Assembly (NCBI RefSeq): GCF_003073475.1
Contig: NZ_CP029033.1
Coordinates: 1,178,001 to 1,242,000 of the forward strand
Length of the DNA: 64,000 nt
DNA from: Actinobaculum sp. 313
GTDB lineage: Bacteria > Actinomycetota > Actinomycetes > Actinomycetales > Actinomycetaceae
Direction of reading: 5' to 3'
The notes under the pieces are model-generated. The model saw only the letters and a list, made by a program, of their open reading frames with translations. It was not told the origin of the DNA and made no database searches. This document shows positions 38,817 to 48,683 of this stretch, piece after piece. The translations under genes were made by a program, and so were the position numbers. The first letter of the stretch is position 1; each line of letters starts with the position of its first letter.

Positions 38817-39262
38817 GTCTGCGCACTTGAAACATGAAGTATCCACGGCCCGTACCTGCCCTTATTCACAGCGCGAGTCCGCACGCTGGCGGACACGCAC
38901 CGGAAGCCCGCCGCTTTTGTGTCTCACACCATGTGAGGCCGCGCATTTGTGGACATGTACCTCCGTGGCGACACGAATCTCGGCGTGTGGGCACGAATCG
39001 CCCGTGTAGGGACAAGTCTCCCCGTGTGGGTCCGAGTCTCCCCGTGCGGGCGCGAATCCCACCGCCCGTGTATGACCGACCTTGGGAAGGTCGTATGCCT
39101 TACGGCACCGGGTGGCGTTTGTTGCCTCCGCTCCGGCAGCCGACCGGTTAAGCGGCTCTTCCGGTTAAACCTGGTGGCACGAGCGGTAGTCAAGCCTGTC
39201 GGACCCGGCGGCAATCAAGCCTCCTGGCCCGGCGGCAATCAAGCCTCCTGGCCCAGCGGTAA
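38817..39262 (+). repeat. Intergenic 20-bp and 24-bp tandem repeats
   Basis: There is no gene here. A 20-bp unit (CGTGTGGGTCCGAGTCTCCC type) repeats about five times from 38964 to 39062. A 24-25-bp unit (TCAAGCCTCCTGGCCCGGCGGCAA type) starts at 39190, 39215, 39239 and 39263; the last unit begins with TCA, the complement of the stop codon of the response regulator. Confidence 0.85.
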
Positions 39263-39898
39263 TCAAACCTGCTGGCCCGAGCGATAATAGAGCACGGCGA
39301 TCTGCGTTCTGTTCCGCAACCCCAGCTTGGCAAGTATGGAACTGATATGGTTGCGCACCGTTCCCTCGCTCATGAAAAGCGCCTGGGCAATCTCGGCATT
39401 ATCTAAGCCCTCGCTCACAGCTTCTACTACCTCGTACTCACGATCAGTGAGGCAATCGAACTCCGAGGCGCGAGCCGAGCTTCCCGGTAACTTCACACGC
39501 AGCGCCGAACTCTCCAGCACCTGTCCTTCCAGAACACGCATTCCGGCCATCACGGAGCGTAAGGCGGGTGCGATTCGTGCGATGTCTTGTTTAATGAGGT
39601 AGCCGCGCGCACCCATATGCAGTGCGCGGACGATGTATTCGTCGTCAGCGAAAGTTGTAAGAAAAACAATGCGTGCCTGCGGGTCTATGGCCAGAATCTG
39701 CTCCGCCGCTTCGAGGCCATCGCCACCGGGCATTTGGATGTCCATGAGCAGCACGTCGGGCTTGTTTTGCGCGTAGAGCGTGACCGACTCCGGGCCATTG
39801 GCCCCTTGGGCAACGACGTCGATATCCTCTTGCGCCGAGAGGATCGTGCTCAGTGAGTCGGCAACAATAGGATCATCGTCAACGATGAGTATTCTCAT
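39263..39898 (-). CDS. NarL/LuxR-type response regulator
   Basis: The 211-residue protein has a receiver domain with acidic pocket VDDDP (8-10) and phospho-acceptor Asp53 in VLLMDIQMPGGDG, and Lys in GYLIKQDI. The C-terminal LuxR HTH is CLTDREYEVVEAVSEGLDNAEIAQALFMSEGTVRNHISSILAKLGLRNRTQ. The start is ATG 39898, overlapping the upstream hydrolase stop by ATGA. It is the partner of the kinase at 41456 and is likely to control the facing ABC transporter. Confidence 0.95.
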   Translation of the reverse strand: MRILIVDDDPIVADSLSTILSAQEDIDVVAQGANGPESVTLYAQNKPDVLLMDIQMPGGDGLEAAEQILAIDPQARIVFLTTFADDEYIVRALHMGARGYLIKQDIARIAPALRSVMAGMRVLEGQVLESSALRVKLPGSSARASEFDCLTDREYEVVEAVSEGLDNAEIAQALFMSEGTVRNHISSILAKLGLRNRTQIAVLYYRSGQQV

Positions 39899-41463
39899 GG
39901 TGTTCCCTCTCCGCTGGTGTTGTGGCTCGGATGAGTTCCGGTCCTCGAGGCCGTGTAGCGGCACGAATCAGTTCCCAGTTTCGAACTAGCGCCAGACTTC
40001 AAAGCACTGCTACTGCCGGGTATAAGCGCGAGTATACCGCTGATGCCACTGGCTGCGGCACCGGCACCGAGCACCGCGGCGGCCTCGGGTACGAAGCGCA
40101 AGAGCCACGGCCACGGTGTGGCGGAAAGCTTGCGCACGCCCGCTGCAAGTGATGCGGGTAGAAGGGCGTGGTAAGTCAGCTTTGCAGCTGTGCGTTTCGG
40201 TAGGGCACGTGCACCCGCCGCAGCACCACCGACCAATGCGATATAGGTAGCGTTGAGCAGTACCTGCCGCGACCACTGGTTGGGGATGGGAAGAGGCGGC
40301 GCACCGACGAGGACGCGGACGATGTTGTCAGCGAGACGTTCCACCAGGGGTTGACGGACGAGGAAATCGCCGATGTTGACCAGGAGTGCGAAACCGAGCT
40401 GCAAGGCAGGCAATAACACGAATACCGTCGTTGAACCGGGCACTTTCCCAACATGCAGATGAACCCACTGATCGCGAAAGCGTTTGCGAATCCAGCCGAA
40501 GCCGTACTCACCGCTTTCCCCGAGCACGCCTGTAACCGCCGGGCTGCCATCTGCCGGTACAACGTCGTGAAGCATGCGATGCAGAGCCGTTGGGGATAGG
40601 AACCGCTGCCCGTTCGCGGCGCCGCCGTTTAGCAGCATGGAAAGAAAGCGGCCCGCATCGGCGGCGGAGGCGTATGTGGCGCCGGAAGGAGCTTGAATCC
40701 AGGAGTGCGCCCCGGCAGGAAAGTCTCGTACCGGCAAAGGAAAGCCGAATATGCTCACATGCCCCACTGGTTCGCGGGGTGACGGCAGGAAGGAACGGTG
40801 GGCCCGGCTTGCCTTTGTTGCCGAAACACCTCTCTCCGCACTCCGCTGACGCGCGGACGGCGCCGGGGTGGATATGCCGCATGAATCTGCACGCTTGGGC
40901 CCGCAGTCGGCTTCTGAGCGGGGTGACATTGCTGGGTGTGCCGTCTCTGGGCACCGGTTTTCAACTGTGCTGTCGGCCATGGCGAGCGGTGTGAGAATAC
41001 GTTGCTGCAGGGCGCCGGAGAAGGAAACGCCCAGGGTTGCCTCAATCACCTGCCCGAGCAGATTGTAGTTCTGATTCGCGTAGCGAAAAGCGCGGCCTCG
41101 CGCCAGCCGCATGTGCCCCGGGGTGGCGTCGGTGGCAAGTCCACTGCAATGATGGGCGAGGTCGACGACGGTTACATCCTGCGGTACTCCTGCCTGCGGC
41201 AGATATTGCGTGATCGGTGTGTTGAGGTCAATCGTGCCTTCCTCGGCGAGTTGTAGCAGGAGCGCGGCCGTTAGCGACTTACTTGTGGAACCGAGTATTA
41301 CCGGATCGTTTGCGCCGAGCCCGCCGTATTCGACGGTGAGTTTGGGGCCATCTGGTCCAACAAGCTGCACGACGCCGCCGGGAACAGCCGTGCGGCGAAA
41401 GGTCGCCAGGACGAGCTTTTTGAGGAGGCGCTCATGTTCCGAACCGAGCCGAGGACTAGTCAT
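39895..41463 (-). CDS. Serine hydrolase of the beta-lactamase/PBP4* family, with C-terminal membrane part
   Basis: The 522-residue protein has the class C-like motifs: nucleophile SxxK in GSTSKSLTAALLLQLAE, YxN in FRYANQNYNLLG and a late HxG-like HLHVGKVPGS. The C-terminal 180 residues contain several hydrophobic segments (FVLLPALQLGFALLVNIG, LLNATYIALVGGAAAGA, AAVLGAGAAASGISGILALI), suggesting membrane anchoring. No cleavable signal is seen at the N-terminus. It is translationally coupled at both ends (8-base overlap with the kinase, ATGA with the regulator). An insert with many R/S/P residues at 175-235 is unusual. Confidence 0.88.
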   Translation of the reverse strand: MTSPRLGSEHERLLKKLVLATFRRTAVPGGVVQLVGPDGPKLTVEYGGLGANDPVILGSTSKSLTAALLLQLAEEGTIDLNTPITQYLPQAGVPQDVTVVDLAHHCSGLATDATPGHMRLARGRAFRYANQNYNLLGQVIEATLGVSFSGALQQRILTPLAMADSTVENRCPETAHPAMSPRSEADCGPKRADSCGISTPAPSARQRSAERGVSATKASRAHRSFLPSPREPVGHVSIFGFPLPVRDFPAGAHSWIQAPSGATYASAADAGRFLSMLLNGGAANGQRFLSPTALHRMLHDVVPADGSPAVTGVLGESGEYGFGWIRKRFRDQWVHLHVGKVPGSTTVFVLLPALQLGFALLVNIGDFLVRQPLVERLADNIVRVLVGAPPLPIPNQWSRQVLLNATYIALVGGAAAGARALPKRTAAKLTYHALLPASLAAGVRKLSATPWPWLLRFVPEAAAVLGAGAAASGISGILALIPGSSSALKSGASSKLGTDSCRYTASRTGTHPSHNTSGEGTP

Positions 41464-42559
41464 ATGGCCTCTTCCTCTTTTGCTTGGGGATAGTAGCGAA
41501 TACTGTGACCGGTGCGGTCTTGATCCGCAGCACACCTCCCAGCGACTCTACCCGCTCCCGCATGGAGCGCACGCCCATACCCTCGCTATGGTCGAGTCGA
41601 TCCTTTTCGCCGACCGTACCATCGTTTTCGACGACCAATTGCCAGAAAGCAGGGTAGTCGGTGAGCTTGATCTGGACCGAGCGAGCGTGGCCGTGGCGTA
41701 CTGCGTTTGTCAGAGCTTCGCGGGCCACGGCGATAAGTGACTGAGCGACGGTAGGAGGCGGGGATTCGTTCAGTGTGCAATCCACGACGACGTCGTCGAT
41801 CCCGCAGCGCTGGCCGAGCAGATTCAAAGTGACGGGGAGATCAACACCCTCATCTGCCAACGTGTGCACGCTGCGACGCATGGAGCCGAGCGCCTCGTCG
41901 AGCGTAGAGCCGACGTCGTCAAGCTCGCCCACTATCGCGCCGTCGTCCTTGTGCACGATCTGCAGTGCCTTGACACGGAAAATCAGCTGCGTGAGCAGAT
42001 GGCCCACATTGTCATGGATATCGCGGGCAATCCGCGTGCGCTCAGCAAGCGTGGCCGCGCGAGCCTCGTAATCCTGGGACTCCACAAGCCGCGCATTGGA
42101 ATCCTGTAGCTCGCGCAGTCTTTCTTGTAGGTCATCGCGCGTGGCGAATAGACGCGCGCGAATGACGTCGACTTGCGCCGAGCGTACGGCGAGAGTCGCC
42201 GCCAATACATACACGACGACGTAGACGGCGGGCTCGACCGGGCGGTGTACGAGGACAAGGGGATACGGGACCAGCGCGGGCAGCCATCTATACGCCTGGC
42301 GTGAGAGCACGGCGGTGCGGGTGAGATCGTAGAGGACAAGCGCCATTCCGGGAAGGGAGAGTGGTGAGAAACAGCTGGCGGCAAGGTATGCGAGTGCGCA
42401 GATGGTGGCGATACGGGTGCCTGCAAAAGAAGAACTGAAACCACTGAGCGCAAGTGCGCTAAGCAGCCAGCAGATCTGCTGCGCATATGGCTGCCCGGAA
42501 AGCAGTAGAAGGACGATACATCCGACGAAGATCGCCGTCTTATCTGCCAATGGTCCCAT
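41456..42559 (-). CDS. Two-component sensor histidine kinase (HisKA_3 type)
   Basis: The 367-residue protein has four or five TM segments in residues 8-125 with almost no external loop, so an intramembrane-sensing type. A coiled coil (about 130-175) leads to the phospho-acceptor H182 in TRIARDIHDNVGHLLTQ. The HATPase domain shows REALTNAVRHGHA, VVENDGTVG and EGMGVRSMRERV. This build is common in kinases that sense cell-envelope antibiotics. It starts at ATG 42559, divergent from the ABC transporter. Confidence 0.93.
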   Translation of the reverse strand: MGPLADKTAIFVGCIVLLLLSGQPYAQQICWLLSALALSGFSSSFAGTRIATICALAYLAASCFSPLSLPGMALVLYDLTRTAVLSRQAYRWLPALVPYPLVLVHRPVEPAVYVVVYVLAATLAVRSAQVDVIRARLFATRDDLQERLRELQDSNARLVESQDYEARAATLAERTRIARDIHDNVGHLLTQLIFRVKALQIVHKDDGAIVGELDDVGSTLDEALGSMRRSVHTLADEGVDLPVTLNLLGQRCGIDDVVVDCTLNESPPPTVAQSLIAVAREALTNAVRHGHARSVQIKLTDYPAFWQLVVENDGTVGEKDRLDHSEGMGVRSMRERVESLGGVLRIKTAPVTVFATIPKQKRKRPYD

Positions 42560-42693
42560 GAGGAGATTATACGAAGGCTACATACAACCCCTGACAAAAC
42601 TCATGGCTGCAAGCAAATCCGATGACAGGTTTCACTCCTCCTTAACATATCTTCCCTGCAATGATCGAGACGGCAGAAAGGAAAGGAAGCGGC

Positions 42694-43677
42694 ATGACCG
42701 ACATGACCGATCAGACGGATAGCGCCCAAGCGGTGAGCGTTAACGGGTTGGTGAAGCGCTACGGCGAACTGTTAGCGGTTGATGGCCTGTCATTGGGAAT
42801 CGCGCACGGTGAGATCTTCGGGCTCTTGGGCCCCAACGGCTCAGGTAAGACGACCACTATTAACTGCATCCTGCAGCTGCTGAAATATGATCGCGGCGAG
42901 ATTGAAGTGTTCGGGCGTCCCATCCGCGCTACCTCCTACGATCTGAAACGGCGCATCGGCGTTGTGCCGCAGGAAGTAGCTGTTCTAGAGGAATTGACCG
43001 TACGAGAGAACATTGACGCCTTTTGCGCTCTGTACGTACCCGACCGGAAGAAAAGGCAACGCCTCGTGGGCGAGGCCATGGACTTCGTCGGTCTGGGGAA
43101 GTTCGCGAGGTTCCGGCCGAAGAAGCTCTCTGGGGGTCTGCTGCGGCGGCTCAATATCGCCTGCGGCATTGCCCATCGGCCGGACCTTATCGTGTTGGAT
43201 GAGCCGACGGTTGCCGTAGACCCGCAGAGTCGCAACGCCATCCTCGATGGGATCAAGAACCTCAATGCGCAGGGCGTGACCGTCATTTATACGAGCCATT
43301 ACATGGAGGAAGTCGAACAGCTTTGCACGCGCATCATGATCATGGATAGCGGGCGAGAGATTGCGAGTGGCACCAATAACGAACTGAAAGCCATGATCGG
43401 CGTCGGGGAGCGGATACGCGTCGAAGTTCTTCAGCCGGAGAATCCGCGCCAACCCACCCTCGATGCGGTGCGTCGCATCCAACATGTGCGCACGGTTGCA
43501 TGGGAGGCGCCGGAGCTGCTGATCGAGTGTACAAACGGCACGCATAACCTGGCCGATGTGCTGGGAGTGTTGAGCGCGGAGGGTATCGCCTATGGGCGTA
43601 TCACTTCCGAGCCGCCCACCCTCAATGATGTTTTCCTGGAACTGACCGGGCGAGAGCTACGCGACGAGGCGGCCTGA
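42694..43677 (+). CDS. ABC transporter ATP-binding protein
   Basis: The 327-residue ATPase has Walker A LLGPNGSGKTTT, Q-loop VVPQEV, signature LSGGLLRRLNIA, Walker B LIVLDEPTVAVDP and H-loop TSHYMEE. The C-terminal extension matches the DrrA/Nod/ABC-2 drug-export type. The signature reads LSGGL rather than LSGGQ. The start is ATG 42694 behind AAAGGAAG; another ATG 33 bases upstream is possible. It is followed by two permease genes and faces the histidine kinase operon. Confidence 0.94.
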   Translation: MTDMTDQTDSAQAVSVNGLVKRYGELLAVDGLSLGIAHGEIFGLLGPNGSGKTTTINCILQLLKYDRGEIEVFGRPIRATSYDLKRRIGVVPQEVAVLEELTVRENIDAFCALYVPDRKKRQRLVGEAMDFVGLGKFARFRPKKLSGGLLRRLNIACGIAHRPDLIVLDEPTVAVDPQSRNAILDGIKNLNAQGVTVIYTSHYMEEVEQLCTRIMIMDSGREIASGTNNELKAMIGVGERIRVEVLQPENPRQPTLDAVRRIQHVRTVAWEAPELLIECTNGTHNLADVLGVLSAEGIAYGRITSEPPTLNDVFLELTGRELRDEAA

Positions 43678-43678
43678 T

Positions 43679-44818
43679 ATGTGGGCGACTTGTGCATATC
43701 AAATACTGAATCTTCTGCGTTCGAAGATCACCTTGCTATGGACCATGGGCTTGCCCATTTCGCTGTCGTTGATCTTCATGGGCATGTTCTCGAATCTGGA
43801 TCAGGTGTATCGGGCAGAACCAATCGCCATCGGCATCGTGCACGACGAGGACTTCGAGCAGGCACCCGGTCTGGACGAGATGGTCACAGCCCTCGCCACC
43901 GGGGATAACCAACTCATTACGGTGTCATTCCACGAGTCTGCAGAGGAGGCTGAGAAGGCGGCGAAGGACGACGACATCCTCGGCTACATCGCCGTGGATT
44001 CCAGAGTTCCAGTTCTACATCTCACGACGAGAGGGAACGGCACGAGTTCCGCCCTTGTGCTGCGCGCGGTTCTCGACTCGTATGTTCAAAAACAAGCCGA
44101 ATATGCGGCGCTCGCTGCGCAGGGGCTCGACCCACAACAGCTTGCTACAGCGGAAGTTACGCGAGTCTTTACCGAGCGCACCCAGGTGACAAAGACGGTG
44201 GTCAAACCGGCAACTCGGTACTACTACGCTCTGCTGGCTTTCACCTGCGGAATGGGGGCTCTGATGGCCCTCGAAGCCGTGCGAAACGTTGCTGGCCGTT
44301 CCTCGGCCGTCGGAGCGCGGCGGACCCTGGCGGGCATTCCACGCTGGAAGGTGCTGCTTGGCACCATCGCCGGTGCCTGGATCTGCATGTTCGGGTGCAT
44401 GATCGTGGTGTTCATGTTCCTGAAGTTCGTCGCAGGAGTGCAATTCGGCTCTCGGGCGGGTTGGCTAGTCCTTGCCATCGCACTGTCGAGTCTTATGACG
44501 TGCGCGGGTGGATCAGTACTTGGAACGATTCGGCAATGCGACCCAGGGATCGTCTCCGCTATAAGCTGCCTGCTGTCGTTGTTCACGGGCTTGTACGGAG
44601 ATGCTTCCCAGCGTCTGGCCAATATGGTTGAGCAAGGTGCACCACTGGTGGCGCAAATGAACCCGCTGTGGCAGTCGACGCGCAGCTTCTTGTCTCTGCT
44701 CTATTACGACGAGATGGAGCCCTTCGTGCGCAGTTGCATGGTTATCTGTGCCATGGCGGGTGTCTTCTTTGTTATCGCATTGATCCGCATGAGGAGGATG
44801 AGCTATGAACGTCTTTAG
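43679..44818 (+). CDS. ABC-2 type permease (subunit 1)
   Basis: The 379-residue protein has TM1 at 17-37 (LWTMGLPISLSLIFMGMFS), a large extracytoplasmic domain (about 40-175) and five TM segments in the C-terminal half. The fold is that of ABC2_membrane_3/YhgE-like exporters, which often move peptides, polyketides or surface polymers. It starts at ATG 43679, one base after the ATPase stop, and ends overlapping subunit 2 by 14 bases, so ATPase and permeases form one operon. Confidence 0.9.
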   Translation: MWATCAYQILNLLRSKITLLWTMGLPISLSLIFMGMFSNLDQVYRAEPIAIGIVHDEDFEQAPGLDEMVTALATGDNQLITVSFHESAEEAEKAAKDDDILGYIAVDSRVPVLHLTTRGNGTSSALVLRAVLDSYVQKQAEYAALAAQGLDPQQLATAEVTRVFTERTQVTKTVVKPATRYYYALLAFTCGMGALMALEAVRNVAGRSSAVGARRTLAGIPRWKVLLGTIAGAWICMFGCMIVVFMFLKFVAGVQFGSRAGWLVLAIALSSLMTCAGGSVLGTIRQCDPGIVSAISCLLSLFTGLYGDASQRLANMVEQGAPLVAQMNPLWQSTRSFLSLLYYDEMEPFVRSCMVICAMAGVFFVIALIRMRRMSYERL

Positions 44819-45993
44819 AACATCAATGAAGGTTGCTGCGGCTCACCGCTTATACATTCTCATCTACCTCGTACTGTTGAGCTCCTTCGGCCTGTTCATG
44901 GGAAAAGTGCAGGGTGGAGAGAACCTCGAAAAGGAAGTTGTCGACACGCAGCAATACACGGTTGCCGTGATTGACAGAGACAATTCGGCAATTTCGCGCG
45001 GGCTCACCGCATATGTTGAATCGATGGGGGAGGTAACGGATCTTGAGGACACCCCTCGCTCCATTCAAGATGCGACGGCACAAGACTATATTTCGTACAT
45101 CGTGATTATCCCCGCGGGATATGGCGATAGCCTTCGCGCCGCCGCGAGTGAACAAACGGAGGTTCCTCTCCTCGATACGGTCGTCAACTACCGCTCCGCC
45201 GCAGGTTCGCTTCTTGATACTCGCGTTAATGGCTACCTGGCGCAGGTCTACAACTATCTCTCGCTGGCGGGCAGCAGTCCCGAGCAGGCGATTGCGCTGG
45301 CCGATGAGGCGATAGCACAAAGCGCCGATGTAGAGCTTGTGACGGCGGATGATCCACCGCTTCCGAACGGCCTGCGCGTGTTCGCCGAGTTCTCCATGTA
45401 CCCGATGGTTGCTTTTAGCGTGGTCGCCATCACCATTCTGTTGATCGCATTGAACCGACGTCCTGTCCGTTCACGCCTCTCCGCAGCGCCGCTGAGTGGT
45501 ACCTCGCGTAACGTCAGCGTTATGTGGGCGTGTCTGATGGTGGGCTTCCTCGGCTGGCTATGGATCTCGGCTCTGGGACTGGTCTTTTTTGGACTTGATT
45601 CTCTCGCAACATCAGCGCCCTCAATTGGGGTTTTGGGTCTGGCGCTGTTCGCCGTGATGCTCAATGGCATTGCCATCGGCTTCCTGGTTGGCCAACTCGG
45701 CGGAGGAGATAATGCCGCCAACGCGGTCGCCAATATTGGCGGTATGACGATGTGCTTCCTGGGGGAGCGTGGATACCGCTGGAGCTCATGCCAGACGGTC
45801 TGACCACCCTGGCGCGTTTCACCCGGGCTACTGGGCCAACGAGGCGATTATGGGGGCATCCCAATCTGGTGCGGCGAGCACGGGAACGATACTCGGCTAT
45901 GTCGGCCAATGTGGCGTATGTGCACTGTTTGCTGTTGCTATCTTCGCCGTCGCCCTCGCAATCGGGCGGTCACGTGCCCGCGCCTCGCTGTAG
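44805..45993 (+). CDS. ABC-2 type permease (subunit 2, two frameshifts)
   Basis: The protein is about 396 residues once repaired, with the same plan as subunit 1. TM1 is near 16-32 (LYILIYLVLLSSFGLFMGK), then an outer domain (VAVIDRDNSAISRGL, IVIIPAGYGDSLRAA), then five TMs. The break at FLGG-AWIP is cured by one G in the GGGGG run (45761-45765). The second, at FTPGYWANEAIM, is cured by one C in the CCC run (45822-45824). The last TM and tail (IFAVALAIGRSRARASL) end at TAG 45991. Confidence 0.88.
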
Positions 45994-46012
45994 CTTCGTC
46001 ATTTGCCCACGG

Positions 46013-46042
46013 AAAGAGCGAAAGCCCGCAGCTCTCGCTCGT
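46013..46042. terminator. Convergent terminator hairpin
   Basis: The arms GAGCGAAAGC (46016-46025) and GCTCTCGCTC (46031-46040) pair with one mismatch, with TCTTTCC after it on the minus strand. It lies between the convergent permease and Rph-like genes. Confidence 0.45.
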
Positions 46043-46043
46043 C

Positions 46044-48554
46044 TCAGGAGGGACTGTGAGATGAAGGGGCTGCCGGATCTGTTATCGTGACGGTCCCGGC
46101 AGTGCCATCCACGAGCAGCTCCACACCGTCGGGCAGAGAAGTGGCGTTGCCGGTTCCGAGTACGGCGGGAATCCCGTACTCGCGGGCAACAATCGCCGCA
46201 TGAGAAAGCGGACCACCGGAATCAGCGACGACGGCCGCCGCGACGGCGAATAGCGGCGTCCACGTTGGGTCGGTGTAGGGGCACACGAGGATATCCCCGG
46301 GCTGGAGCCGCGCAGCTTCGTCCGGCGAGTGGATGATTCGCGCCGGGCCGCAGGCGCGTCCGGAACTGGATGGTTGGCCACGTAGAGTGTGCAACTCGTC
46401 TAGTGTGCTGCCAACTTCGGGGTCGCCGCGATCCAGCCACACGGACTGTGCGGTGGGGCGCACTCGCTGACGCCTCGCGGCGAGTGAAGAGAGCTGCTTA
46501 TCAGCGTCGTCGAGTGCCTGCTGCACCTCCTCCATGTACAGGAACCGGATGTTTGCAGGATTGTCGAGTTGTCCGCGATCAACGAGGCGGCGGCTGATCT
46601 CATCCATACCCGCCCGGGCGACGCAGAAGAACTCTTCGAGCATGTAGGCTGTTCCTTCGCGGGCAATGTGGCGTGCTTGGAATCGCTGCGCATTCCTCTT
46701 CCAGAGGAAACGCAGCGGCCGTGGAAGCCGGGCGTTGATGAATCGGGTGGTGTTCTCGCCGCGGGTACGTGGCAGTGTGGACAATACGGGTGTGTTCTGT
46801 GGAATTTGGACCGGGTTGCCCCGCAGTGTCGTTGCCAGCAGCGTGTAGAAGGAACCAGGATCCTCCCGCCAGGATCTATTTGAGAATGGCAGATAGAGAC
46901 GAGTGCAGCGAGCGCCGTAGGAAGCGAGGAACTCATCGACAAGTTCTTGGAACTGTCGACCTCGTTTACTACCGCTCAGCACAGCCGGTAGCCGGTCGGA
47001 AGGTGTGCCTGTCAGAAGGGCTGTGAGACCAAATTCGCGTGCTTGCTGCGCCAAGAGGCTGATTTGCGCGGTCATCGCCGCCGTTTTGTACGGAACGCCG
47101 ATGAGGAGCTCCTCCGGTGTAACCTGCGGGTTCGCATGTACCAATCGGATTAGGAGCGAGCAGATCGTCCGGTTGACCACCAAAGGAGCGTTGTAGTTGA
47201 GGAATCGACTGGCAGTCAGGCGTGAGCACTCCGCCAAGGAAAGGTGAACCAGGTCCATGACCTCGCGGTCGCTCATCTCGCGCAGGCGCGTGACTCGTTG
47301 GAGCATCGCATCAAGGCGCGAGCGCAGTCTTGATTCCTCGTGGGTCCAGCGTGCAGGGTCGTGCGACATTCCACGGTGAAATAGGACAGCCAAGCGTGCC
47401 GGCGTGGTGAGAGTTGGACGCGGCGCCGTCATACGAATGCGGATAACCCCGGTGCCCTCGCCGCGAATAAGGGCGGCGGCCGAATCGACTTTCAGCCCGG
47501 CTGCTCGCATGAGCTCTTGAATTGCGTCCTGTATTTGATGCACAGCGAACAGGTCAAGCGGGAATGGTGCGGGGTAGTGTTCAATCATGTCGTCACGCAG
47601 TACTTTGCTTAAACGCGCCGCAGCACGTTCGTTCCTTGAGACGACGGCGTCTGTGACGGTGGTGATGGGCCGCGTTTGCAACAAATAGAGTTCCTCCCCG
47701 CAAAAGGCCCATTCAATATCCTGTCCGCAGCCGTAGTAGGCCTCGACTTGCTCGCCTAAACCCAACAGGCGCATGAGTTGCTTATCCGTAATGCTCTGTC
47801 GGCCTCGGTCCTGCTCCGGCACAGTCCGAGTGGTGGGTGGGCTGCCCGGGGAGGCGTCAATTCGTGTTTCCTTGCGGCCTATTTCTCGGGTGAGCACGCC
47901 GGGTGGTCGTCGGGCGAGGGTGAAGGTATCCGGTGTGACCAGACCCGTGACCACCGATTCGCCCAGTCCGTATGACGAGTTGACAAGCATTGTGTCTTCG
48001 CTGCCGGTGACGGGGTTCCGGGTGAAGAGCACGCCGGCCGTATCGGCGGGAACCATGGTCTGGACGACGACGGCGAGGGCGAGAGCGTCATCGGGTATTC
48101 CCTGCGTTTTGCGATAGGCAACGGCACGATCCGACCACAGTGAGGTCCAACACCTGCGAACGGCATAGAGTACGGCACTTTCTCCTATAACGCCCAAGAA
48201 AGTCTCTTGTTGACCCGCGAAACTCGCCTCCGCCAGGTCTTCAGCTGTCGCAGAGGAACGCACAGCAACCGGTGGGGAACCAAGAAGGCGGTACGCAGTG
48301 CAAATCGCCGTCTGCACGGTTGGTGGAATGACGCTCTCAAGGATGCGGTTGCGCGCAAGGGACGCCCTGCCTTTGGCGGCATCCTCCCGGATCTGCGCGG
48401 TACTGCTACCTAGAGTCTCTCGATAGGCGCGCGTCGTGATGCAGAATCCGCGGGGAACGGGAAAACCGGCACGAGCGCACTCCGCCAGATGCAACGCCTT
48501 ACCACCTACGCGTTGTGCGTTACCCGCGTCCGCCTCGTCAAACCATGCGATCAT
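46044..48554 (-). CDS. PEP-utilising enzyme, rifampicin-phosphotransferase-like
   Basis: The 836-residue protein has an ATP-grasp PPDK-like N-domain (VGGKALHLAECARAGFPVPRGFCIT, PVAVRSSATAEDLAEASFAGQQETFLGV, QTMVPADTAGVLFTRNPVTG), a middle domain, and a C-terminal swivelling phospho-His domain with GGPLSHAAIVAREYGIPAV (His at about 785). Domain order and length match rifampicin phosphotransferases, which transfer phosphate to the drug, rather than PEP synthase, which has a C-terminal PEP-binding barrel absent here. It starts at ATG 48554. It is divergent from a TetR gene. The substrate is inferred by family only. Confidence 0.82.
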   Translation of the reverse strand: MIAWFDEADAGNAQRVGGKALHLAECARAGFPVPRGFCITTRAYRETLGSSTAQIREDAAKGRASLARNRILESVIPPTVQTAICTAYRLLGSPPVAVRSSATAEDLAEASFAGQQETFLGVIGESAVLYAVRRCWTSLWSDRAVAYRKTQGIPDDALALAVVVQTMVPADTAGVLFTRNPVTGSEDTMLVNSSYGLGESVVTGLVTPDTFTLARRPPGVLTREIGRKETRIDASPGSPPTTRTVPEQDRGRQSITDKQLMRLLGLGEQVEAYYGCGQDIEWAFCGEELYLLQTRPITTVTDAVVSRNERAAARLSKVLRDDMIEHYPAPFPLDLFAVHQIQDAIQELMRAAGLKVDSAAALIRGEGTGVIRIRMTAPRPTLTTPARLAVLFHRGMSHDPARWTHEESRLRSRLDAMLQRVTRLREMSDREVMDLVHLSLAECSRLTASRFLNYNAPLVVNRTICSLLIRLVHANPQVTPEELLIGVPYKTAAMTAQISLLAQQAREFGLTALLTGTPSDRLPAVLSGSKRGRQFQELVDEFLASYGARCTRLYLPFSNRSWREDPGSFYTLLATTLRGNPVQIPQNTPVLSTLPRTRGENTTRFINARLPRPLRFLWKRNAQRFQARHIAREGTAYMLEEFFCVARAGMDEISRRLVDRGQLDNPANIRFLYMEEVQQALDDADKQLSSLAARRQRVRPTAQSVWLDRGDPEVGSTLDELHTLRGQPSSSGRACGPARIIHSPDEAARLQPGDILVCPYTDPTWTPLFAVAAAVVADSGGPLSHAAIVAREYGIPAVLGTGNATSLPDGVELLVDGTAGTVTITDPAAPSSHSPS

Positions 48555-48683
48555 ATCCGCCTACCTCTATAGTCGTAGAGCCTTGGTGGAGATTCTATAC
48601 TTATGGAGGTGCCTCGTCGAGATAAATTGCGAACTGATTCCGGGCGGGTTCTTATAGGAGCGGATTCCATGAGAGGACGGGAG
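48555..48683. promoter_or_regulatory. Divergent promoter region, TetR / PEP-utilising enzyme
   Basis: The partial palindrome CTCTATAGTCGTAGAG (48565-48580) and a -10-like TATACT (48595-48600) lie between the two starts. A TetR operator is expected here; this is the best symmetric candidate. Confidence 0.4.

Noticed and set aside
39190-39287. 24-bp repeats as a CRISPR or terminator cluster
   Set aside because: Units are adjacent without spacers, and the fourth overlaps the response-regulator stop codon.
40508-41256. Plus-strand and minus-strand frames inside the serine hydrolase
   Set aside because: They are shadows of the hydrolase frame, which has conserved motifs along its length.
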